Shown piece after piece: positions 1 to 10,510 of a DNA stretch of 64,000 nt (the first letter of the stretch is position 1; every line of letters begins with the position of its first letter). Location: contig SSNU01000127.1 in assembly GCA_012064415.1 (NCBI GenBank), forward strand, positions 575,152 through 639,151, in the 5' to 3' direction. Source of the DNA: Gyrodactylus bullatarudis. Taxonomy: Eukaryota; Platyhelminthes; Monogenea; Gyrodactylidea; Gyrodactylidae. The notes under the pieces were generated by a model. The model did not search any database and was not told the DNA's origin. It saw nothing but the letters and a program-made list of their open reading frames with translations. The position numbers were made by a program, and so were the translations under genes.

Positions 1-385
1 TTAAGGAAATTACGGCAAATTTGAAATCCTAAAGTAGCGCTAAATTCCCATTTATTGAACTTTGAATTGAAAATTTTTGTTGATTTCAAAGTGAGAGAGT
101 GATCTAAAATTGATTTTTAGGATCACAATAAGATAATAAACCGATTATCATCATAATAACGTGAATTATCAAAATTTCGTCGAGTTTCTAGTAGGGAAAT
201 TGTCAAAAAATTCAATTTTGACACGATTATAGGGTGATTTTCAAGATCAGATTCAGCATATTTGATTTCTTTGACTAATTGTGACCCTAAAAAATCATTT
301 TTTGATTGCTCTCCTAAAATTTTTCAACTCAAAGTTCAAAAAAATTGGGAATTTGGCGATTTCAAATTTGCCGTAATTTTCTTAA
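1..385. repeat. Foldback (inverted) repeat at window edge
   Basis: The first 129 bases and 278-385 are imperfect reverse complements of each other: both arms carry the ACGGCAAATTTGAAATC block and a GGGTCACAAT/GGATCACAAT inner end. The left arm starts at base 1, so the element probably continues outside the window. Looser relatives of the right arm occur near 3700-3850 and 35660-35850, so this is a dispersed AT-rich family. No coding potential was seen. Confidence 0.6.
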
Positions 386-1860
386 AAATTAATTTTTTTC
401 TGAATTTTTCTCTCCATCTCGTGAATATGAGCCTCATGATCTCAATTCTAGAAAATCTCGATCAAATTCCATTTTTTGATGAAAAAATGAGTATTCTGTT
501 AAAATCATAGATGTTAACTATTAGCTTCATATTAACTGGTTTAGGAGAATTCTAGGTTTCTATTCGTCCTTTACGAGTGACATTAAAAAATAAATAAATT
601 TCCATATTAAGAATCCAGAGTTTTTTTTCAAGAGATGAATGTGTTAATAAAACATCATGTGTTAACAAATTCTCTTGGAAACTTTTGGTAAATAAACTTA
701 AATAATATAGACAAGTTCCAAATGCTATAGCATAACAACTTTAAAAAATACAAAGAAAATATTTACTCTCTTGATAAGAATGTATTGATTTCAATGGAGA
801 GTTGAAACCTTAAATATTGAGTCATAATAATCTCTTCTCAAAGGATGGATTCAACTCCGATTATTTCAACTGCTCACTGAAAATTTGCTTTTATTTTTGA
901 ATGAACGCACGAAGAAAAGAAGGCAGATATAAATTTATTCTACTTCTTCTAGCTGAAAAAAAGGATGAATCAATGAGAAAGTGATTATTTTTGAATCTTA
1001 TTTCTTATTCTTGAACCAAATAAAGTTTTCAAAAGGCAGGCAAGATGCACTTTGATATTTTTAGCAAAATAAATAATCTGGAAAATGATTTTAAAAAGGA
1101 TAGCGCCGCGGTAGATTTGAGATTCCGTAGGTGTTGGATGTGTATCAGCTGATCGACTCATCTTCTGTCTTACATTTTTTGTTTTAATTTCTTTGTGGTT
1201 CATAGAGGAGAAACAATTTGAAATCCACATATACTGATTACTTCACTTGATATCCTCCTTATGTTATAAAAAGAATTTTCTTAACGTTGAGAAATATCAG
1301 ATCAATTTAGAATTTCTTAGTTTTATTGAATCATGGTTACTTAAGCTTCTCATTTTTCTCAGATTTTTCCCTAGTTTTGATTTCTATGAAACTGGTCATT
1401 TGCTTTACCGAAGAACTCTGCAATTATTATAAAAATTGTATCTTTTGTTGAGAATGTAATATTTGTTTTGTTACTCGGGTTAACATCAAGGAATATACAT
1501 GAGAAATAGATTTCAGGAATTCAATTTTGGTAATATCGAAATCCCCCCGTTGTTTCGAGATTTTTTTCGAATTCTGAAGAACATTATTTCTAAAGTAGTG
1601 ACATAATAGAGCCAAAATTTCTTTTCTAAGCATCCAATAGCAAAATTGTTCTGCTTACAAGGGAACTTCCATATTCGTGATCAGAGTATTTTTCAGTTAT
1701 TTAAAAATTTGTTTTAAATAAATTCTTAGTTATAATTAACGGAGAATATTGATAATTTTATACGTGATAAGGGAAAAATCTCTGTGGGTTTAATTAACCG
1801 AATGTTTTAGAATAATAAAATAAAATATTTACTCATTTAGAAAATTACAGAAACAGTATA
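386..1860. other. No gene seen
   Basis: AT-rich sequence with only short, low-complexity open frames. I see no splice-supported exon, RNA gene or clear repeat. A short ATG-led hydrophobic reading (MKISLSIISFNIFIMVQ) starts at 1873, just after this block, and may be the signal-peptide exon of the Kunitz gene. Confidence 0.5.
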
Positions 1861-2108
1861 TATCAACGCCAAATGAAGATTTCTTTAAGCATCATCAGTT
1901 TCAATATTTTTATAATGGTTCAAGTTAGACATTCATTGAAGATAATATATCTAAGTGGATTTTTGAACCTCAATATTTTATTCGTAATAAGATAATAGAA
2001 ACTCTTGATATCTAAAAATTAGGTTATCAAACTACTGATTTTAAATTGTCTAAATAGATTTGAAAAAAAAAGTTTATTACAAAGTATTCATGTTCATTTT
2101 CTCTTCAG

Positions 2109-4559
2109 TGTTTGAAAATCAAGATAACCGATATCCAGAGGAAAAAGATGTTTACCGCCAAGAGCCAGGAGAAGAAACATTTTATGCAGAAACAAATTCA
2201 AACATTGATGTAGATACAGAAAAAATTATGATCCCATATAACTGGCCAGTTAATGACAGAGGCTCACACTTTTCTGAGTGTAATCAACCCTTAGATCAAG
2301 GTCAAGGACCAGATGAAAATAACTGCTGGTATTTCGATAGACAGGATGGTAAATGCAAATGGTTTGCCTATGGAGGTTACAATGGAAATGCAAACAGGTT
2401 CTACAGCAGATCAGCATGTATTCACATGTGTATAAATAATAGACAAGATCCCTGCTCAGTATGTTATTTTTTATTTTATTATTATAAAGTTTAAAAGGTA
2501 CTGGGTTGATTAATTGAACACAAAAACATTAGATTAGATCTAAATTTCCCTTTTTCCAAAGGCTAATATTGAATGTTGGGGATCAACGAGATGTGAACCG
2601 TACCAAGACGAGGAATGTATTTCGTTCCAACAACAACATGGAAGGGACCATCGAGATATTTGTCCGCCAGCTCAGCCTGTCTGTATGACCAGGAGGAGAA
2701 CTAGAATTCAGCCAAGTACGTTTTCTAGGATTCATTTGATAGTTACTTATATATATCAAATTAAATAAAACGAATCGGCAAAATATTATATTTCCAATGT
2801 ACGCATTATGAAAAATCCCATTACGGGGTTAAGATTTTCCAGACTGTTAATTATTTCATGAAAGAAGTTAGCTTTTAGTATCCAAAATTCATGTCAACCC
2901 GATACGTTCAACCATGTTTATTAGAGTCAAATAATTAAACTTTTTCCAGCCTAAATCTTATTTTGATGCTAATCAAAAACTAAGCATTCTTCCAGTGAAA
3001 CTACTTTTTTATTAAGATTGATGTATAGTTTGATTCTGTGAGACTTAATGAGCAGAAATTGTACGAGACGACCATGTTATCCTCCATACTATCATATGGA
3101 GTCCATAGTGAATATTTAAAATTATAGATTTTAAAATATCATAATCTTTGTTTTTTTATTAATGATCAAAAAAATAAGAACCAAGCCTTTTGAATAGAAT
3201 AAAGTCTCATTATTTGAGATAATTCCCATTTTTGCAAGGGATTACCGTCCATTCCCTGATTTCCCATTTTCACAGTGAAGGTTTGAGTGAAAACTCAGTG
3301 AAAAGGGTAAATATTTCCCATTTTTCCGGGGAAATAAACGATTTTCCCTAGTGATCTCCGTCCATTCACTGATTTCCCATATTCACGGTAACACAAATAA
3401 GAATAAAATAGAAAAAATATACAGTAGTTTCACTGGAAGAATACTTAGTTTTTGATTAGCATCAAAATAAGATTTAGGCTGGAAAAAGTTTAATTATTTG
3501 ACTCTAATAAACATGGTTGAACGTATCGGGTTGACATGAATTTTGGATACTAAAAGCTAACTTCTTTCATGAAATAATTAACAGTCTGGAAAATCATAAA
3601 TCAACACATAAGTTTTGTTTGAATATTAAACTTTCGCAATGAATTTTATTGAAAGTGGAAATTGAGTATTTTTTCACATGTTGTAATTAGGAGAATTTTA
3701 ACGATAAGGATTCCTTGACTAATTTTAATCCTAAATTTGGCCATCCTCATGTTTTTAAATCAATAAAAATTTGAGCTTAAATTTAAAAAAAAATGGGAAT
3801 TTGTCACCAAATCAAAATTCTAGAACGTTCATATTTTTCTTAATTAGGTTTTTTCCAGATCGTTTTTCTTGAAAAAATTGTTTATCTAGAAATAATTAAA
3901 AATTCGCAACTTTTGAAAACTCTAGAGAATAAATAAAGTTCTGATCATAATTATTGGGTTGTTCTGTAGAACCCAATTAATTAATTTATTTATTTAATTT
4001 ACTATTTTTACACTTACACTTTGTTATAAAAAGAGACCCATAATTATGGGAAAATTAGCACCAATTTTAATTTTAACAATATGAAAAACTACACTGTGCT
4101 CACCTGGTAACAGGCTTGAGCCAATTGTAATGTAAAATGATATTTTAACCAATAACCTTTCGATGTTCATTTTCTTTCTAAAAACCTTATTTGTGAAAAT
4201 CTTGGCATCACTTTCTTCTTCTCTCTACAATAATGGAAAACTTATCGATATCTCAGCTCAAAACCTATATAACTCAGCATCTCTCAACTGAAAATAAAGT
4301 TCATTAAATTTGGAGTAATAAATTTTTTTCTGTCTATTTAGAAATTGATAAACACTTGATGCCAAGTCAATGCACTCTACCTGTAGAGACAGGCAATTGT
4401 AAGAATGGAATCCCCGTGGTTAGATACTACTATGATAGTGAAAGTAACATGTGCCAATCTTTTTACTATTTCAAATCGAAAATCGCTGGAGTTGATTGTG
4501 GTGGAAATGAAAATAGATTTTTCACCAAAGATGACTGTATGAACTACTGTTCCCCATGA
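2109..4559 (+). CDS. Secreted Kunitz-type (BPTI-like) protein, three exons
   Basis: Coding exons 2109-2458, 2562-2715 and 4342-4559 join in phase. The sites are acceptor TCTCTTCAG, donor GTATGT, acceptor CCAAAG, donor GTACGT and acceptor TCTATTTAG. The stop is TGA at 4557-4559, and AATAAA follows at 4725. Exon 1 holds an acidic linker and a Kunitz-like domain (CNQP...GQGPDENNCWYF...YGGYNGNANRF...C...C). Exon 2 is a Cys-rich linker (C at IEC, RCEP, EEC, DIC, PVC). Exon 3 is a second, more canonical Kunitz domain with six Cys (QC, GNC, NMC, VDC, DDC, NYC). In exon 1 the Cys14 and Cys38 positions are replaced (Asp/Glu region and Tyr), so one disulfide is lost; this paired loss is known in ecdysozoan Kunitz proteins. 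Kunitz domains usually inhibit serine proteases, but inhibition is not shown here. The 5' exon is unresolved: a signal-like reading at 1873 reaches the right phase only through a weak donor near 1954. The second intron carries a foldback repeat. Confidence 0.8.
2833..3595. mobile_element. 763-bp foldback element in Kunitz gene intron
   Basis: Two 173-base arms, 2833-3005 and 3423-3595, are near-perfect reverse complements; I found one mismatch by eye. They flank a 417-base spacer. The spacer itself carries a direct duplication of a CCGTCCATTC(C/A)CTGATTTCCC unit, near 3247 and 3359. No transposase and no clear target-site duplication were seen. Near-identical arms suggest a young insertion or ongoing conversion between arms. 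It sits wholly inside the intron 2716-4341. Confidence 0.8.
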
Positions 4560-5434
4560 AAGAAAGATGCCAGGTCTTTCGAAAAACTTTCTTAATCGAT
4601 CAATTTATTTAATATGTAATAGATATTTTACGAGAAAAAATCGTAAAGAGAACTTTTGAAATATTTGATTGGCCAATGATCAATTCAAAGCCAAAAATTA
4701 CAATCAGAAACGAAAATTGAAAAAAATAAAAATTTCGAATATTCTAAATTTAGGAAAATCTTTTTCGGTTCAAGTCAATTTGTAAGAAAACCAATTATTC
4801 AATGATATTTCAATACAATAAATTTCTTTTGAAAAAACAATAAATTTTAAGCGATAATATAAAAATTATTTGATTTTACAATGCAATTTCATAAGATGAA
4901 ATTTTAATATCGCTTATCTGAACTATAAGCACCAAAAGTATCAGAATTTTATAAATTATAACCAGTGACCACACTTAGCCAGCAGGTTTATTGTATAAAA
5001 AAATAGTAAAATTCTCCATTGCAATTATTGGAGCGATTTTATTGACAAACCAGATCGCAAATATTTCTACATGAGTCTAAAGTTACATTCGTGAAAATTG
5101 GAAATTTGGATAGTTCGATTTCACATAGTAATAATGAGATTCGAAATTGCCTACATTTTGCCGGATTGATTTTATTCCAATAGCTAAAAAATCATTTCAT
5201 TTAATGATTTATTTAAATATTGAATTTTTTGTAAAATTCATGAATCATCAATTATCTATATTTGGAGATCAACTTGGTATTCGAGCAGCGTATCAGATTT
5301 TTAGTCTCAGGTGAAAACTATTCACTGAAGAGAGTTGGAATCTTACGTAACTGCTATGTTAAATCTTTAATAGCATACGTGTTTAAAGAATACTCGGAAA
5401 TGAACTCAAGAATTTTTAATACCGAAAATTATGC
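4560..5434. other. No gene; 3' flank of Kunitz gene
   Basis: AT-rich sequence with two AATAAA motifs (4725 and about 4817) that could serve the Kunitz gene. Nothing else was recognised before the promoter-like TATA at 5435. Confidence 0.5.
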
Positions 5435-5442
5435 TATATAAG
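5435..5442 (+). promoter_or_regulatory. TATA box of the dead Cys-rich gene
   Basis: TATATAAG lies 44 bases before the ATG at 5479, leaving room for a start site about 30 bases downstream and a very short leader. It fits the relic gene that follows and suggests the gene was once transcribed from here. Confidence 0.5.
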
Positions 5443-5535
5443 GCGAAAATTTTCAACTCAATCTTAACTTGGTGCAATATGAAGAATTTCGTTCCAATTT
5501 TCGTTTCATTCTTTAAATTATTCATAAGTGATAAC

Positions 5536-7204
5536 TAGGGCTGCCAAAATGCTATTTTTGATATGTTGCTAGAATTTTAATCAGATTCATGAAATTAATA
5601 TTCTAAAGCACTTTGGATGCATATTAACGAAAATAATTTTGCTTTTTTTTGCTATTCGAAATCGAATGCTATTTTTTTGCTAAATAATTGCTATTTTTTG
5701 GCTATTTTTTTCTAGACTAATTCCTTGTCTCAGATAAAATAAAACATAGTAACAAATATTTTTATTCTTGCTTACTATCTCGATGAGATAGTACATTCAA
5801 TTGATTGAGATTCATTCAACTGATGCTGTTTCTAAGGCGTCTGAATCTTGTAACAGGCCTAGTCTGGAAGCTTTTGATTGGTCCTGCAAACATCAAGCTG
5901 AGAATATTGTCAATATCATTCATTAAATGTCTGTCCAAGCAGTAAGACGCAACATTTTACCCTTTTCAGCTGAATTCAAGCTGAGTAACGATACAGGTTT
6001 CGTATTTTGCAAATTATGTGAGTGTGCATTCAAGGGTACAAAAAAATATCATATAATCAAACACAGAAGTACAAAAAAGCATCAATAATTACTGAATACG
6101 AATCTTAGGCAAACTAAGATTAAAGTCCGGAACGATCATCAAGCAAGAGTAATCGCCAATGGATTTATGAAGTCGGGAATTCCTTTGAATAAACTCAAAG
6201 ACCCAGCAATCAAAGAAATGTTCTCCGAATTAGGAGTTCAGCTACTAAGTCGAACATTTGCAATGTCATTTCTAGACGTTTTATATGAAGAAGAAATCAA
6301 TCGACTCAAAACTCTTATGGAAGACAAGAAGATTTTTCTCATAGTTGACGAAAGCAGGATCAATAAGAAGAGAATATGCTGCGTTATGATAGGTGATTTG
6401 GAAAAACCTGAAATTACATATGTCTGTGAAGTGACTGAAGTTCACGGTAAACTCGATTACTTATTTATTATCGAAAAAATAGAAAAAGTTCTGACTGATA
6501 TTGGAATTAAATCGGATAATTTTTGCCTTCTTTTAAGTGATTGCCACCTACATGATTAAGGCAAAAAGTAATCTCAAATCAATTTACGCAAATTTATTCC
6601 ACGTTACTTGCTTCGCACATCTTCTACATAATACCGTTATGATGATCAAGAACAAATCTGCTTCGGTTAATGACCTGATTTCATCAATCAAGGCAGCTGT
6701 AGTTAAGAACGACTCAAGGCGAGAGGAATTCATTGAAATTGGCTATCCCCCAATCCCTGTTGTAACAAGATGGGGCACTTGGTTGTCAGCGATCGACTAC
6801 TATTATGAAAAACTTCCACAAGTTCGACAGATTTTTCATAATTGCCAAGATGAAGGCATTATTATCGATGCTGTTAAGAAGAATGACGCTGAAGATATAA
6901 TTCGAATGTCAAAAAATTATATCAGCCCTAGAATGTACAACATTCTCAAGGAGTCAAATCCTACTTCAGTGCCAGTAGAAAGAGCTTTTTCGAAGTTGAA
7001 GTACTTTTACAATAGTCAGAAGAATTTCAAAGAAGATAATATCAAAAAATATTTCATATTGTATAACGATAGAATTTTAGAATAAATAATTTTTTAAATT
7101 TACTCATAAGTAGTATATTTCATTTTCAAAATGCTATTTTTTTGCTATTTTTTGGAAAATTCTGCTATTTATTTCAAAAAAATTGCTATTTTGTGACCGC
7201 CCTA
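5536..7204 (+). mobile_element. hAT DNA transposon (decayed, 1669 bp)
   Basis: Both sides carry the identical 8-bp duplication GTGATAAC (5528-5535 and 7205-7212), the length typical of hAT elements. Terminal inverted repeats start TAGGGCTGCCAAAA on the left and TAGGGCGGTCACAAAA on the right (read inward). Both subterminal regions carry many copies of GCTATTTTT on the + strand. Inside is a broken transposase with a BED-type zinc finger. A shorter deletion derivative lies at 60963-61281. The perfect duplication but degraded coding region means either this copy was mobilised in trans or its ORF decayed after insertion. Confidence 0.92.
5927..7085 (+). pseudogene. hAT transposase relic with BED zinc finger
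   Basis: Reading from ATG at 5927, residues 1-53 include a BED-like finger (CKLC ... HRSTKKH) and end at an in-frame TAA (6086-6088). The same frame continues to about 6541 with the catalytic-region motif FLIVDES. One extra base near 6541 shifts the frame, and the next frame (to 7085) gives SDATYMIKAKS-like sequence, HVTCFAHLLHN, TRWGTWL and the C-terminal hAT dimerisation motif (SVPVERAFSKLKYF). The segment between DAVKKND and DIIRMSKNYISP looks shorter than in full-length hAT transposases, suggesting an internal deletion. The relic resembles hAT transposases related to CGGBP1-like proteins, by pattern only. Confidence 0.88.
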
Positions 7205-7563
7205 GTGATAACAGACCACAATGTGATTGCTCTCAACTGGCGGCAGCTTGAGATGATGATATGATTCAATGTATTGGATATATAACTAATCCATATGATG
7301 TTAAGCCTGTCAATATTGAACTAGCCAAAAAAACGGAATAGATCTAGTCACTGATGAGGCATGTAAAACACTATGCCAAGGAGTGGACGGTGATGCAAAA
7401 TGCGATGGAGATTTATGTGTTAAATACAACCCCAATTTAAAGGGAACTCATTGTGTTTCCGCTTTCGTACTTGCTACTCATGAAACGCATGAATACTATT
7501 GTATTAAAGAGGATGATTTTGCTCCTTCCCATGGTCCCATGTGTTCTCACTGGTCAAATGAAA

Positions 7564-8690
7564 AGCTCGTTTTGAATGAATTAACTAAAGTGTGTTTTCT
7601 CTTGGCATATATTTTTTCTAATATAAATTAGTTATGAAGAGAGCCCCCCAAAAAAAGCCTTGAAATTATTTTATTATTTAAAAAACTTGAAAAATAATAT
7701 TTTTCGATTTCAAGGTACTTTATCGCGAATATACAATTAAGCCGAATAAAAAGCAATCAATGTTGAAATTTATCTGTGAGATAATTTATTTAGAGATAAT
7801 TTCAAAATTATTATCTTCAAGGTTATTTTTCAGATTGGCAAATTTTTTTAAAATGAAAAATCCTCTCTTTACCTTGAAAAAATGTGGCTTGAGATCATTG
7901 TATGAATTTCAACACTAAAATAAAGTATTATTTTAATAAATATCTTCTAAATAATACATTTTAAGACCTTATATGCCTGAAGCCATAATAACATTTTTTT
8001 TATCTTACAGTATCTCAAGTTAATCTCCTCGACAAGTTTAGATAAGGCTAATAGAGAGGCTTCTTCCAATCAATATACTTGAGCATTATTCAGGATCGTA
8101 TGATGGCAAAAAAATTGTTCTGAATAGTTTCCCAGAACAGAGTGAATAGCTGGTTGAAATAAGCATTTTAATACTCTATAGTTATGATATTCCACATTAG
8201 ATTTGGACCTTATGATAAAATTTCATAGAAATGTATTCCTAGATAACATTGAATAGAAGAAAAATTGCGGTATGATTTCTTGAAAGAAAAAAATATACAT
8301 ATTTTGGATGAAAATATAGTTTTGAATGAATTAAAAGTTAACAAATTCTCGCTGATATTCCACGTTTGAATTATAATTATGAAAATGGATTGCGAGATAG
8401 CATCGTATAAAAGAAAATTAAGGGAAATTTACATTTGCAGTATGATTTTTTTAGTATAATAGACCAGCATATCCATTCGCTTACAGTATCAATGATTCAG
8501 AAATTCCTGTCAGAGAATCAAAGAATTTCATCATACCACCACCATCGGTCCACCAATATTTATTCATTCTAAAACTGATAATAAATTTTAACTTCAGTAT
8601 TGCTTTAATATTTTTTAGAAATAGTAATATGTATAATTTTTAAAACATAGTCTAAAGATGAAAAATTCAATCAGAAATATAACAAGTTTT
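7564..8690. other. No gene seen
   Basis: AT-rich intergenic DNA between the dead Cys-rich gene and the piggyBac element. I see no exon, RNA gene or strong repeat. Confidence 0.45.
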
Positions 8691-8692
8691 AC

Positions 8693-10510
8693 TTAAATCG
8701 CCCATCGATATGAAAATCTAATCTTCAAGTTTTCAAATATAATCCTACCAAATTTCGCTTCAAAATACCTTTCCATGCTTCTGGAATAAGATAAACAATA
8801 TTGTGAAAATTTTTGAATTTAAAACGTTTTTGACCTATCAAAATTGTAATACTCATGAAAAATAAGAGAAATTTCGTTTCGAACTATTAGAAAAGAAATT
8901 TTAAAAGGACTTAAATTATTTTTACAACTTTATGTAAAGAAATAATGTGAATTCAAGTTAAAATTATAAATATAAAACAATAAAAAACTCCTATCGAAAA
9001 TGGGAGTGTAGAAACCCATGGAATGGAATTTGTTTGCATTTTGGAGTATCAAAGCAAAGAAATATGAGCCTCGAAGAATTGTGGTCTGATGATTTCTCTA
9101 GTATGAATTTGAATCAATACATGACATATTCACGATTCTCTGTTATCAAAAAGTACATCAGATTCGACGACAAAGGAGAAAGAGATAGCATCTCAAAGAA
9201 TAATCGGGACAAACTTCTACCCATTAGAGCTCTATTTCAAAGATTTATTGAAAATTGCCAGAAGTCTTATGAACCATCAGATCAAGTTACTATTGATGAA
9301 CAATTAGTTAACTTCAAAGGTAGATGTCCTTTCAAGGTCTACATACCTTCAAAGCCTGGAAAGTATGGAATCAAAATTTGGTCAGCGTGTGATTCCAAAA
9401 ACTCTTATTTGGTGAATGCAGATATCTATATTGGCAAGGAGTTAACTACAGAAAAGAACCAAGGAGCAAGAGTAGTGAAGCAACTAATTCATCCATTTCT
9501 CAACAAAGGAAGGACTGTTATTTGTGATAACTTCTTCACGTCAATGGAGCTATCAGAATATCTGAATAATCATAAGACTTCTATCGTAGGAACCTGCCGT
9601 CAAAATCGAAAATTTTTACCTGCTTGTTTCTCTAACAAGAAAATTGAGATGGGAAAAACAGATTACTATTTCAACAGCCATAACACTTTACTACGCTACG
9701 GAGCTAAGAAAAACAAACCTGTCATAATACTCTCATCTCTGCATACATCCTTCGATGATAGTGAAGAGAAGCCTGAAATAATCAAGTATTATAACTCGAC
9801 AAAAGCTGGTGTTGATACTTTGGACCAGCTTATAAGAAATTATAGTTGCAAGAGACCAACGAGAAGATGGTCTTTAGCAGTTTTCTGGAACATACTAGAT
9901 ATATCAGCCTACAATGCTTATGTAATATATTGCTTCAAAAATCCTGGCTTTTTGGAGATGCATGGTAACAAATCAAGAAGAGTCTTTCTGAAAGACCTAT
10001 CAAGAAGCTTATTAGAGAAAACGACAAACAAACGAACTAATGTCAGCGTTTTAGATAATTCTATTCTTGAAAATGAACCTGCGATAAAAATGCCGAAGAC
10101 AATAGCTGGCAAAAAAAGGTGTGCTTTATGTCCAAGGAACAAGGATAAAACCGGCTATAAAAAGTGTGCCAAATGTGATATCTACCCATTTAAAGATCAC
10201 CATACGATTATTTGTGAAAATTGTTTCAAATAAATTGTCTGATATTTATAAAAAAATTTTAAATACACTATTTTTTCACTAGATTTTTGGATTGGGGGTA
10301 AATACACCCCCATTTACCATCTATGGAAAATTTTGCTTTTGCGATAGAAGTGTTAAATTAAAAAAATTTCACAATTTATTTCATCTTATTCCAGAAGCAT
10401 GGTATTTTGAAGAGAAATTTGGTGGGATTATATTTGAATACTTGATGATTATATTTTCTCATATCGATGGTCGATTTAAGTAATTTTGCAAAATTTCGTA
10501 CAAGTCCAAT
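8693..10510 (+). mobile_element. piggyBac-type element with inverted subterminal repeats
   Basis: Sequence at about 8693-8810 is the inverse of about 10360-10479; both hold the ATATCGATGG, AGATTA and CTTATTCCAGAAGCATGG blocks. These arms flank a piggyBac transposase. TTAA occurs at 8693-8696 and 10476-10479 next to the arms, as expected for piggyBac. However, similarity to the related copy at 59818-60070 runs on past the right TTAA, so the true right end is uncertain. Confidence 0.7.
9034..10233 (+). CDS. piggyBac transposase, N-terminally truncated
   Basis: A 399-residue open frame of the DDE_Tnp_1_7 type. The three catalytic aspartates expected from the piggyBac family are present: Asp88 (TIDEQLVNFKGR), Asp165 (VICDNFFTS) and Asp261 (AGVDTLDQ). 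The C-terminus holds a Cys-rich zinc-binding domain (about residues 363-398: CALC, CAKC, ICENC). Full-length family members have a longer N-terminus before the SLEELWS motif. Here the frame is open a little upstream of 9034 but has no ATG, and the codon at 9034 is TTG, so the N-terminus is missing or on an unseen exon. No internal stop was found. The catalytic core looks intact, but the truncation makes activity unlikely without an upstream exon. Confidence 0.9.
   Translation: MHFGVSKQRNMSLEELWSDDFSSMNLNQYMTYSRFSVIKKYIRFDDKGERDSISKNNRDKLLPIRALFQRFIENCQKSYEPSDQVTIDEQLVNFKGRCPFKVYIPSKPGKYGIKIWSACDSKNSYLVNADIYIGKELTTEKNQGARVVKQLIHPFLNKGRTVICDNFFTSMELSEYLNNHKTSIVGTCRQNRKFLPACFSNKKIEMGKTDYYFNSHNTLLRYGAKKNKPVIILSSLHTSFDDSEEKPEIIKYYNSTKAGVDTLDQLIRNYSCKRPTRRWSLAVFWNILDISAYNAYVIYCFKNPGFLEMHGNKSRRVFLKDLSRSLLEKTTNKRTNVSVLDNSILENEPAIKMPKTIAGKKRCALCPRNKDKTGYKKCAKCDIYPFKDHHTIICENCFK

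Larger units (their letters stand above)
5479..7563 (+). pseudogene. Dead small secreted Cys-rich gene, split by hAT insertion
   Basis: A paralogue of the intact gene at 14446-14865. Before the insertion it reads MKNFVPIFVSFFKLFISDN (5479-5535), a signal-peptide-like start. After the insertion it resumes as RPQCDCSQLAAA at 7213. Besides the 1.67-kb insert it has an in-frame TGA (about 7249-7251) where the paralogue has Gly, a one-base deletion near 7331 (AKK/NGIDL), and a two-base deletion near 7537 that changes the C-terminus. The rest still aligns closely: CIGYITNPYDV, CDGDLCVKYNP, FVLATHE, EYYCI, DDFAPSHGP. The Cys pattern is kept apart from the frame breaks. I do not recognise the family and assign no function. 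The gene is certainly broken; the order of the mutations is unknown. Confidence 0.85.

Noticed and set aside
1873..1926. Signal-peptide exon of the Kunitz gene
   Set aside because: Sequence is attractive, but the obvious donor gives the wrong phase for the exon at 2109. Kept only as a possibility in the gene's note.
8693..10479. Exact piggyBac ends defined by the two TTAA sites
   Set aside because: Similarity with the copy near 60 kb continues beyond the right TTAA, so the boundary is not proven.
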